From the NCBI GenBank assembly GCA_029168955.1, contig JAPDOI010001530.1, positions 104,317 through 168,316 of the forward strand: a stretch of DNA of 64,000 bases. The letters run 5' to 3'. This DNA comes from Aplectana chamaeleonis (lineage: Eukaryota > Nematoda > Chromadorea > Rhabditida > Cosmocercidae). The translations under genes and the position numbers were made by a program. Below the pieces are notes generated by a model. That model did not search any database and was not told the DNA's origin. It saw nothing but the letters and a program-made list of their open reading frames with translations. Numbering within the stretch: the first letter of the stretch is position 1; each line of letters begins with the position of its first letter. Positions 37,201 through 49,200 of the stretch are shown in pieces.

Positions 37201-40200
37201 CCGGAAGGCGTGTTATGTGACTGCCGCCCGTTTTGGACAGTACGTGAATTTTCACTTGAATTTTTCCTTTGCTATGGACTGTAGATGCGCCTGTATGATA
37301 AAACGCGCTGTATGTGCTTCCAATCACATACCGTAATTGCCTTTTTGGAGAGAACAAAATTCTTTATCGATGTTTAGAACCCCAAATAACCTTTAGGGTA
37401 GAGTTTGAGCAAAAACTTTCCCATCATGTGTTACACCATGTAACGGATATCTGCTCTAGTGAAGAACACACCTAATAAAGACAGACGATTTTAGCAAAGA
37501 TAGGGGATTGGATGAAGGGACCAATTTGTGACGGCGCTGCAGTCTTACATTAGACAGGGCCGCAACACTCATAATCAAGAAAACTCTATTAAGGACTCTT
37601 TCAGGGATTTACATGTCTTTTGGCTCCGGATCAGTGCAGGCTCACCAGGCGGCAATGTGGAAAGGGTCACTGTGTATCTGAAGTGGACAGGGTGAGCCGT
37701 CTTCATCAGACTGCTAGCTTTCTAACACAGCTATGCCACTGAGGCAGTAGTAATGGTCAAAGTTCTCGAGCTTGCCCAAAATTGGCTGTTCGCTCCTGAA
37801 CAGATTATTGTGTCTCTACGATCACACAATTACAGGCTGTCTGCAGATGCGACGTAGGCTATTCTGGCCCACATTGCACGGTCAACAAGACGCACTTGAC
37901 GATCCTCCCCACTGAGAACGGAGTAGGCACTCAAACACAGCCAAAAACCACATCTGTGGCAAAAAAAGGTTTTTTAGACGGCTTTTATCTCGACACAGAC
38001 GGCGGCGGTTTTCACCCTCACGCTCTTCGACAAGTTGGTCACTGTATTGAAGATGATCATGTCCGCCCAGACGAAGCGAGACGGGAATGTATGTCACTTT
38101 CGCTATGATCAATGGTTCACCTTAGGCTTCACTATCGGTTTTGTGGTTGCAGGACCCACAAGCCTTCCTGCAAAATGCTCGGATACTCGCGGTAGTCGTT
38201 GGAGGTGACGTCGCCCTATTATTCAGACACCCGGCGTTGCTGAGCATCACCGAGTTTGAATGTCGACTGTGGTTTGTCGTCACGACTGTCAGCCATACGA
38301 TAGGTATGATGGCTGCCTAATTCTATGTCACATTGCTACTACCTGTCTACTTTTTATGCATTTGCCTCCAGCAGAACTTCGACCACGAGCGGGATCGAAC
38401 TTGTTTGAAAATGGGTATTTATAAAAAAATGAAAGGTTCAACCAGGACCACAACAAGCAAGGCTCTCTCCATTCAGTGTATTAGTTTTTGTATTTTCGCT
38501 CTTTACTCTCATGCTAATAGTCATTGAATTTGTCTAAATTCTCCGAGATTCCTCAGCCTAACAGCCTCGTTCTCCTTGCTTCCTGAATCTTGTAAATATT
38601 CATCATGTATCGTATAGAATTTCTCATTACACTAGAGTTCACGTAATAAATTTAGTCTGATGAATGGACGGGGCTGCGGCAGTACATCGCCGCGAGCGAA
38701 TTGAAACCCCGTTGGCCAGTGATGCCGCCAACACCGCACGGCCAGCCCAGCCGCTTGGTCTATGTGTCAGACTAAATTGAAAACGGTAACCATACACAGC
38801 AACAGCTTGCTGGGGAAAGTCGGATTACACGAGTGCTTCGGAATCACTACATACATTTTTGACACTTTTCACTACCTACATATATTTTTTACTCATCAGA
38901 AAACTACTATTAACGAAATTGACCATTTCGATAGAAATATACTTTTCTAGAATCATTTTTCGACGCAGAGTTCGAGTATGCCCGTCGCAGCTGCTTAGAC
39001 TCACTCTGAAAAAATTATAGACCTTTTTTCTGAATTTCGTTTGTATTGTACCCTCTAAAACGCGCATTATGTTCAGGAAAATCTGGAAGCGGGCCTCATA
39101 ATCGTGTTCAGAGCCCAAAACAACCCCCTAAGCAAGGTCTCGGTGAAAGCACATTTTCCTAACTATGCGCAGACTGATAGCGTTTTGTACTTTACGAATT
39201 TTCTCTTCAGCGTTCAATCATATCAATAAAAGAGTTCAGAAATCATTAAAGAGAAATATTCCAGATTTGACTTAAAATTCGCCGTGGAGGATTATTTAGG
39301 GTGCTGATCACAAATCTGAGGTTTATTTGTCGTTTTCCCAAAGTTTTCGACTAAATTTGTTCAAAGCTACCCACCTGCAAAAAAAATTGGCGGCAAAATT
39401 TCCGGATTGTGACGACGAATGTGGCTTAAAGGCAGTGTTCACGATAATCTTTGGTTTTGAGATTGATAGCTAAATCGATTGTTTGGCCCCCGGGTAGAAC
39501 ATAAATGACGAAGGAATCAAGAAAAACGCATCAGAAGAACACAAAATCCTTTACTCTCACCCCACCTCTTTACTATTATTGGAGCTGTTTGTTGTTACAA
39601 CGAAATCATTTTTGGACCCGTCCTTTACAATTATTTGCTTTCTGTTGCTCCGTTGTCTTCTTTGGACCCTGCCTAGTACTATTTTGCCTGAAATATTCTT
39701 CCATTTTCGACTGATCCCATTTTTTACCGGTGACAACCACCGTGAACATGTTCATACAACTGGTCAACTAGTCCAGGCCAGAGATTAATGTCACTGAAAT
39801 ACGACGTTTTAGTGCGTTTCTCACCGTTTCTTTGTAATTTTGGTATCATTTGGTGGCCAACGCATTGTTCTGAGTGGAACACTCGGGAACGGAAATCATA
39901 GTGAACACTGCCTTTAAGTAGTTTTTCTGGGGGTTATTTGGGAGTGTTCAACACGAATCTGATGTCAATTTATCGATTTTTGACAGCTTACGGTACATTA
40001 CGGTGGGTACACGGTAGTTTGGTCAGAGCCTCAGATTTGTCTCAAAGTTTTAATTTGGGGGTTGTTTGGAGTGCTGAACAAGAATTCTATGTCCATTTGT
40101 CGATTTTCGAATTATTAAGGTAGGTGTTGCCGCCTAAATGGCATACTACCTACCGTAACCTGCAGTGAACCTTGAAATTTCGACAAGCGAACCCGAGACT

Positions 40201-43200
40201 CGTGTTCAGCACCCCAGATTACCCCCACATACATGTTTTAGCAGAATCCGGAAAAGAAAATTGAAACACCCTAAAAATACCATGTTTGTACCCTTACCTT
40301 GTCGCGATGCTTCAGAAACGCTCATAACTTCTTTCAGAGTAGATCTAGGAAGCTGCGTGAGCATATTCGGACTTTACGCCCTTAAAAGGGTTCTAGAAAA
40401 GTACATTGCTTTCGGAATGGTTAGTATAACTTTTGATACTGTGCTTCTCTGGGCCAAATTCCGGTCCGCAATTGCGTCTTGACACGCTTTGCGGCCGCAC
40501 GCGCTCGAGTCAGTCGGGTTTCCAGCGCCTAAGCCGACTCGATTTGGCTCTTTTATACAATTTTCTCCAATTTTTCTTAGTTTCCAGTTTTCAAAACCCA
40601 CCTAGGGTCAGCAGATCGGCGGCTGCGGCGCTGGAAGCTCTTCCAACTTGGGAGCGTGCGGCCGCAAAGCGTGTCGAGACGCAGTCGCGGACCGGAATTT
40701 TGCCCAGATAAGCACATCAGTTCCCTTGTCAGCCTCTCATCTTCATATTCATCCTCTAACCACACGACGATTCAGCACTAAAAAAATTTTTATTCGAGAC
40801 TGATATACTCTATTCGCAACGGAAAGCACAATTCCATGGTCTCCTACTTGTCCTGTACTGGGCCGCTACTGCGATAATCGGCGCATTCTCGTTCGGACTA
40901 ATAAGCGATCGATACGTAACTGTCGCCACTGATCCAGTAACAAGCTGGACGGCGGAGTGGCATGGTGAGAGGATGAGGAGCAGGGATGTGCGGAATTTTC
41001 TGTTTTCTGCCCATTTTTGGCCATTTTTTTCTGTTTTCTGTAAAAATAGGCAAAAATTGGACAGAAAACAGAAAAAAACGTGTTCCTCGATTCGCAGTAG
41101 GACAGTCTTAGAAAAAAGTGGCCGGACTTATCGGAGCTAAGCCAATAGGTTGAGGGTAAGTTTTACCCAGGCTCATCGCAGTCCCCCCACGCTAGGCACT
41201 TTTATCCCGCTCTGGTGGTTATCCGTTAGGGCGCGTGTGGCGTGGTGGGAGGAAGTGGTGGTGTTCGCTGTGCACGGTCGGGTTCGATCCTCGCCGAGGT
41301 GAACCAACCAACCAACCCTCCGGGGTCCTTCGATTGGTCACAGATTCATGTAGAGAGATGAAGGCACTCAATGGGAAGTCGGCTGCCCCTGCAAGCCACT
41401 AAAAAAGCGTGAAACCCATTCCTCTGAGAAAATTTGCAGCGTCAGTGCCTGGAAAGTACAGTGATCCTCGACTGTGCTGCGATAGTTCCGCGATAGTGCC
41501 GCAGCGGATCCGTGATCAGGCGATTCTGCTGCCGTGTCCTGAGCCTCGACATCGCCGCGATAGTACCGCAGGGGCTCTGCGTTAGAACCGCGAGGATGCA
41601 GCAGCGAACCCGCGTGGAGTACGATGTACTTTCCTGTGTGGTAAAACAAAAATGTCGCCGGTTAAATATACCTAATTTGAGGTACATCCCGTATTTCCTT
41701 GCGCTCAAAAGCGGAGGTAAGCTCTGTCCTTATCAGACAAAGGATGAAACGACCGCAAGTGCGAATTTTTGTTCTTACAATTAGGACCCCCCCCCCCTAG
41801 TTGTCTCCTAATTCTCAAATAACTTCATATCAGACATTCTCCCAGAGCCGCTGCGACATTATCGCGAAGCCGAAGCGGTACTGTCTAGTCCCCGCTACGT
41901 CTCCGCGGTAGTGCCGCCGCGACTCCGCGATAGTGCCGCTCCGGTGCCTGTACGCCCGCGGAGACAACGAGAGGCATCGATCCGCCTGGCGAGGCCACAA
42001 TAAGCAGCGGTTCGCCCGCAACTTGCTGGCGTACCGCCCGCAGAGGCCTTGAGTGCCAGCGGTCAGTCCGCACCTATTGTCCGAGTATACTCTAACGGCA
42101 CAGGTACGCGGTACGGGCGTGACTTTCAGCTCTGTGGAGTAGTACAGTCTCTGAACCAGCAGTTATCCCACAATCAGTAACAAAATATGTACACTAAGGA
42201 ACGGAAATCTAGCTCCGACTGCACTACGTACTCCTTGCACCGACATACATATGTATTGAGCTTCTAATAGAGTAATCGAGCTTCTTTTACCTGGGAAAAG
42301 AAGATTCGATGAACATCTGTCATCTCATCGCACTTATAATCTGCATTTCTTAAACGTCTATACTTTTTGCTCTGGCCAACTGTAAGGTTTTGAAAATTTA
42401 ACGAAAGAAGCATACACCACTCGAAAAATGTTGAATGTTTTGGAAAATTTCGTTTAGTGTACGCTGAACACCCTTTATTGATTTTTGGAAATTTTCTGTT
42501 TTCTGTTTTCTGTTTTCTGCCCATTTTCGTAGATTTTTTTTCTGTTTTCTGTTTTCTGTCAAACTAGATTTTCTGTTTTCTGTTTTCTGTTTCCAAAAAT
42601 ATTTTTTCCGCACATCCCTGATGAGGAGTAGCGGATGTTTCGTATCGATCGCTTAATGGGTCGCCGATCAGGGATGTGCGTTATTACGACTAACGACTAA
42701 CGGGCTTTTTGGGTGTTACGACTAACGAAATTTAAAATATTTTCGTAAGCAATCCCAAAATTCGTTAGAAAGTCAATAGTCATTCAAATCGCGCTTCAAC
42801 CCAAGTCTTACGCCAGGGGTGGAATTCGCGAAACGATAACCACGATTTAGCCACGGTTTGAGGCGGATCGATTCGCACACGATGTGCTTAGCCATGGTTA
42901 CGCTAGCCATGGTTAAAGCGTGGTTAGCGTTTTGTGATTTCCACCCCAGGATTGATACATATTGCCCTATTGGTAGTTTTAGGTGAATGGTAAAAAAACA
43001 CCTATCGCCTTCAGTGTTTATTATTTCTTCTGACACTGCTTCGCAGTTCTGAGACCCCACCCCCTCCCCATTTTGACCCCAACCCTACGTTGCGCAAAGG
43101 TCCGGAGCAGCGCTTCTGCGACTTCGTGTAGGTCGCACGAGAGGTGATAATATGGAGCGGTGCCTGCAGGCCACAACTGCCCAACGAAGCTAACTGTATC

Positions 43201-46200
43201 CGATGATTGGATTGTAAAGGGTGCCGTCTTTCGATTTTCAGTCATAAATTCGAGATATGGGGTTTCTATAGAGTGGTGCTGGGACCTCTCAGTGGGTGGA
43301 ATTTACACTTGGGTGCTAAATTCTTCCGACATTTCCCCATCAAGGGAACATGCTCTAAACCACGCAAGCGCTGGGCTCGCGACGCTGAGCAAAGAATAAT
43401 TCGTGCAAAGTCGGTGCAAATCTCCGTGTTGTCACCATCGGGTAGATCTCAACTAACATCATATAGCGCAGAATAGCAAATTTTACACTGGAAAAAATAG
43501 CAAAGTTCAAGATTTTCTCGGTTTCCCATATTGTTCCTTTTCTTACCGAAAAAATGGCAAAATTCGATGAACACGTACTCTCGAGTATTTGGCTTCCGTG
43601 CATATTTTTAACTTTGTTTATTTTGGTTTGCAGTTTGAACTAGGTTCTCTAACAATGAATGATTTGTGTCTTCAATGGCCATGAATGTTTTGGAAAACAT
43701 ATCTTTATGCCTTCCTTGTTTTCTATTCATAAGGGCTTTTTTCTGCCTCATCTGTGCTTGTTTTCAAAGCTTACATTTTAACGACTAACGATTAACGACT
43801 AACGACTAACGAGGGTTTAGGCCGGTTGAACGACTTACGACTAACGAATTGCAAAATTTCTATTACGCACATCCCTGTCGCCGATGCCGGGCTTGAACGA
43901 ATATACGTTGATTACCGTACTAGAGGACCACCAGAGGATCACTTACGGACCATAAGTTAAAGGCAGTGTACACGATAATCTTCGATTTTGAGATTAATAG
44001 CTAAATCGATTGTTTGGCCCCCGGGTAGAACAAAAATGACGAAGGAATCGAGAAAATGCACCAGAAGGTCACGAAATCCTTTACTCTCAGCCCCCTCTTT
44101 ACTCTCCCAGGAACTGTTCTTTGTGACAATGAAATCATTTGTAGGCCCGTCATTCACAATTATTTGCATGCTGTTGCTCCGTTCTTTGCTTCGGACCCTA
44201 ACTAGTACTATTTTGCCTAGAATATTCTTCCATTTTCGACTGATCCCATTTTTCACCGGTGACAACCACCGTGAACATGTTCATACCACTGGGCAACTAG
44301 TCCAGGCCAGAGATTAATGTCACTGAAATATGACGTATTAGTGCATTTCTCGCCGTTTCTTCGTAATTCCTGTAACACTCGAAGGCCAACGCTTTGTTTT
44401 GAGTGAAAAACTCGGGAACGAAAATCATCGTGAACACTGCCTTTATAGGCAGTGGTCACGATGAAAAACGTTATCGAAAAAACTACAAAAATCAGCTCAG
44501 ATCGAAAACAGCTGAAAAACTAGGAAGGTTGTGCGGTGAAACAAGGGCTAGAATTAGAGTTATTAAGACCCAAAGAAGCCAGTTCGTGCACACGTGCACA
44601 GAAAGATCACAGTCTCATGTCGAGCATTCAAAAATCACCGACACTCAGAGGAAGAAATAAATGCAAATTTACCTAGTAAAACAGTTGAACAATGAAGGCA
44701 AGCACTTCAACCAATGTTTTTGACTAGATGTGTACATAAATACGAAAGTTCATTGATTAAAATTCAAGTTCAAGCCAGCTGATGCTCTTGATATTAGAGA
44801 TCATCGATGTCGATGATGTGGGGTGGACTCGTCCACCATCAAAGGACAAGGAAGTTCAGGCTTCGAATTTGGCCCAGAACAGCTATTTTTTCGCGGTTTT
44901 TTCTCATAGGTTCTACTACTCTGCACCAAGAAAAGGGTTTAGAGAGGAAAAGAAGACGAGCATATTTGAGCGCGACCACTGCCTTTAATGCGCTCTGTTA
45001 CAGACAGAATATAGCTGATCTTGAAAAATTAGCCCATTCATCTTTACCTTTCGCTCGCTTCTTCTGAATATTCAGCCACTTTATCTGTCACGATGATCTG
45101 CTCTTATTTTTCTGCTTTTGAAGTTCTGTTTTCAACTCAGCTACTTAGCGGTGACACTTGGTCAATTACTATACCATAAAAGGCATAAAATACTCAGATA
45201 CATTTCTGATTTATTCTGCGAAAAGCCTCAGCTTAACAGAATAAGATTCCAATTTGTGTATGCCACATCATACCCGTTTTCGGGTGATTGCTGTTGTGTC
45301 CACCCAATTCTTAGGCCAACTTGCTGAGGGGCGTAGAGCGGGTGTCGGTGGTGTAATGGTAACACTCTCGCCTGGAGAGTGATGCAATACAGGTTCGAGT
45401 CCTGCCTGACCCTTAGGTTTTGTATTCAACTCAGCTACCTACCTAGGGCTAGTTTGAACAGTCAACTGCGATGCATACTTGATTGTGTTTTTCTGATTTA
45501 TCTTCCGAATTTCCGACTCCATATCCTCTGTTTCCGCGTGTGATTTATTTCCGTTTGTCGCGTGCGTCTGCGTGCGTATGCTGCGTCTCCTTCTCCCCAC
45601 AATTTCTCGCTGTCTCTACCCTCGCTCCGCACAAGCGCGCGAGGGAACACAGTAAATCATGCTCGGAACCAGACGATATGAGATAATGTGTGCCATTCAA
45701 TCAAGAAACCGCCCTGAGATGTTAGACTCAAATACCAATCGATCGACAGCTGTCATCCCTACGCTGACCTGCATGCCAATTCTCCCGCCACGCAGCGTCG
45801 CGGCCTCCTAATTGAATGACATGGACCGTAGTGTGATTTTACTCTCACACTTTAATGATTGTATTCCGTCAGACCGTTTACATTTGGGGACTACATAGAC
45901 TTTTTTGAGTCTCTTATTCTCAGACATCGGTTATTAGAAGTTGCTGAACGTCTAGTTTTGTTCAAGGTAATCCTCCTTGCACCCTAGGGGCGTATCATAG
46001 GTCCCGAGAAAAACATAGACGACAGCGTATCTAAGGCCCTAGTTATACACCAGCGGAATGAAAACGTCTCGCGATGACATTGCCGCCGCCTGCTGCTTGA
46101 ATCAGGGACTCGTCTGCAATGTTGCGTCTTTGGCGTCTTTGACGCAACACTGCAGACAAAAAATTTCCAGGCTTTTTTAATGGTATTTTATCGGTTTTTT

Positions 46201-49200
46201 CGCTTTTGACACTTTTTAATTGCAGAATATCACTAATATTAAATTCCTCTCGCCATTACAGTGCTCGTTATGTCGTTTTGGTAATGTTTTAACGGTTTTA
46301 AATCTGAAAAATAATCAGCTGGTGGATTTCCACCAGAGCAGGTCCCGCAAGGATACAGTATACGGTGCCGCGGCGTGTATAACTGCTCTGTGCGGCCTTC
46401 CGGCGCGTTTTTCTGCGACTACTGTTCCTTTTGGCATGCCTGAGCACAGTTAGGGCGCATATAAGTGATAGTTGTCTTGCTATTTCCGCAGCGTCCCGCC
46501 GGTGTATAACTAGGGCCTAAGAGGACACAGGAGGAGAACAAAAGGATTCTCAGGATCACTACACGGAATAGCATGCTTATTTTTTGCAGCACTTGCTTTC
46601 CTGGCATTAGAGGCCATCAATACCTATAAAACGATCAGCCTCCAAAGGCTGAACGTATGGCGGGCAGGAACCGAAGCGAGTGAAAGTATGACGGTGAGTT
46701 GGCAGAAAGCGGTCGATTTAAAAAGAAACAGAAGACAGACAGCTCAATTTTCAGCTGAAAACCACGTTTCCGATCTCACTAATCCTGGTGGTCACAGCAA
46801 TAATTGTAGCTCCCATGTACGAAAAGGTATGTTCGCTTCCTGTGATTCAGGAGACACGCTGCAATGTTGTCCAAAAGCTTATTTCAGATGGTCTCAAGTT
46901 GGTCCTGCATAGGACGTTTCGAGAAAGAGACACTGAACCTATGGTTCCCTCTTTTGGTCATGAATGCAGTGACAGCCTTGGTCAGCACCGCGTACGCTTA
47001 TCGAGCGTACTTTGTTCAACGTGAACGACCTCAGTACGAGGCCATGTTGAGGCGACATCTCGCATTCGTGAGTCTCCATAGGCAGAACGAAGTGGACAAG
47101 GTGATTTTAGAGGTGTATGCTTAGAGGCGACAGAACTTTTTTTGATCTATGCAACTTTTCAGGCCTTAAGGAATGTCGTTTTCTGTGGAATTCTTCCATG
47201 GTTGCTCCTATTGAGTTGGTTGTTTCTCACGATCTCGTGTGATTGGGTCACTTCCCCAACAATCAACATGTAAGTTCTAATGGTATTTACCAAGAGAAGC
47301 GTGGTAGGTTAATACAATGGCAGCCGAAAGTGCGGAACCGTGGACGACGGTTGCTCATTTCTGGTTCCGTGATTTTCTGGTCTGCAACTCAGCGTGAGTC
47401 TGAAATACCTCGAAAGAGACCGCTTTTCCGCAGTTCTCGCATGCTTCTTAGGTCTACGGCTGTTGCCATCTGGACAGCCTTGCAGAAACGTACAACCGTC
47501 CAATTCGATTCTTCAGTACAAGAATGTGAAGAGAGAACAACACGTTCTAACCCGTCATAACTTGTTATCAAGAGTTTCTAATTCGTCACGATATCCTACT
47601 CTACTACTAATGTGTACGTTTCTGCAAGGGTCTTCATTTGAAATCACCCTGGGACTACCTACCTGTTGCCTATACCACTATTCAGCGGGGAACCAGGGTA
47701 AGGCATGACGCTGTGATCGGTACGTGAGAAGTGCGACACCCCACTTTCCAGTTTGGAAACTTATTCGCCCCCCCCCCCAGGTAGGTCGTGAGTGTGATCT
47801 TCAGACCGATGAGAAATTTATCGATTTTTAATGGTTTCGAGGATAAATTACCGCTATTTCTTATTCATGCTGATTTTTGGATGTTTTTTTAGTTAGTTCT
47901 ATTCTACCTATTGTTACAAATTTTCGCACTGCTGAATACCGGATGTTTTCGCATGGTGAGCGGCTGGGGTTGCCGCCCCTTCCTCTCGGGCGCCCAAAGG
48001 ATGCGGCCCCCTCTGTGATGTTCACAGCGTGAGCCTAACCCTGCGGGGAACCCTTAAATCGAATTTCTGGCCAGACCTGTCATCTATAAGATTGAGGAAT
48101 TATTTTCCTGGAGTCACCAGGCGTAAAGATAAATCGTTCGGGAATGATCCACATTTTAGCAGGATATGTTCAGACATCCTCCCATCTAAAGCGCTATTCA
48201 TACTCCTCAACACCAGCGCGTCACGCGCGGGCCCGACGTTGCAGTATGTGTAGTCTCTCCGCGCGTCAAATGCTGGAATAGACTATAGATACTCCTGCAG
48301 CGACGCTATGGTGTAGTAGATTGAATCAATTTGACGACGGGTTAATAATGAGACTGATGAAAAAGTTGGTACTGCATTCGCCTCCATGGCGAAGAGGGCG
48401 TCACGAGCGGGCGTGGTGTGAGACCAATCACGTTTCAAAGCCAAGCCCACGCGCTGGTGTTAAGGAGTATGAATAGCGTCTTGCAACAAAGGTCACTAGA
48501 GTTGCATTTTCAAATCACTCAGCCGTTTGGAACGAAAAATATAATGATTTTGTGTACTTCTGATAGTATTCCTAAATCCATGTTCGTTGCTTCTACGGAG
48601 ATCTCAGAACGGGGTTTTAAAGAGATTTTCTCAGTTGGGCGACAAGGTCAATCAAGAGTGTTTCGGGAAGTTCAGGGAAATTTCTTCGGATTTACTGAAA
48701 ACCAATTTATGGAGGTATGTCGCTGTCTTAAATCTGAATATGGGGTCCGATACTCAGAAATCCGAAACTCAGTTTGGGTTACAGTAGAGATAATGCTGTT
48801 TAGCAAGCTTATTCTAATCTAGAAGTTTAGGAAACGATAATTAAACTTCGAATTCGTGTTTCGCTCCCACTCCGACGATAACATCGGGTGAGGGGGCGGA
48901 GAAGTTGGTTCTCCGGCTTTCCTGATCCTTTTTTTTGCCTAATCCCTCGTGAACATCCCGGCCCTAGTGAGAAAACCGCTCCGTAGCACAGTTCGCCGAT
49001 CTCTGTAGCAGCTACAGTATTAGATTGAGGAGATTACCCGGGCGATTTCGCCTTTGTTGCCCAGGTGATCCCACCCGGGCGGTGGGATCACCCGGGCAAC
49101 AAAGGCAGAAACCACCCGGGTAATCCCACATTTCTGTCTGAGGATACCCGCAACCGCGCCGCAGCACTCTTTCGCAATCAACGTGCACCTTGTGTACGGA

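Larger units (their letters stand above)
40981..42620. mobile_element. hAT-like non-autonomous element A, 1.64 kb
   Basis: Terminal inverted repeats CAGGGATGTGCGGAA and TTCCGCACATCCCTG are flanked by a perfect 8-bp direct repeat ATGAGGAG (40973-40980 and 42621-42628), the hAT signature. The outer regions carry repeated TTCTGTTTTCTG motifs, typical of hAT sub-terminal binding sites. No transposase frame; it hosts a tRNA-derived-looking fragment and a GC-rich repeat. Confidence 0.88.

Noticed and set aside
42430..42613. Lys/Asn-rich minus-strand frames
   Set aside because: Translation of the TTCTGTTTTCTG sub-terminal arrays of the hAT-like element.
42669..43877. Direct GACTAACG repeats considered as a CRISPR-like or satellite array
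   Set aside because: No regular spacers; they are sub-terminal repeats of a hAT-like element with clear ends and 8-bp duplication.
47394..47708. Open frame with a short hydrophobic stretch (VLACFLGLRLL) after the TM6-like exon
   Set aside because: Could start in phase from AT|C, but no donor leads in phase to the TM7-like exon; the direct TM6-TM7 join is cleaner.
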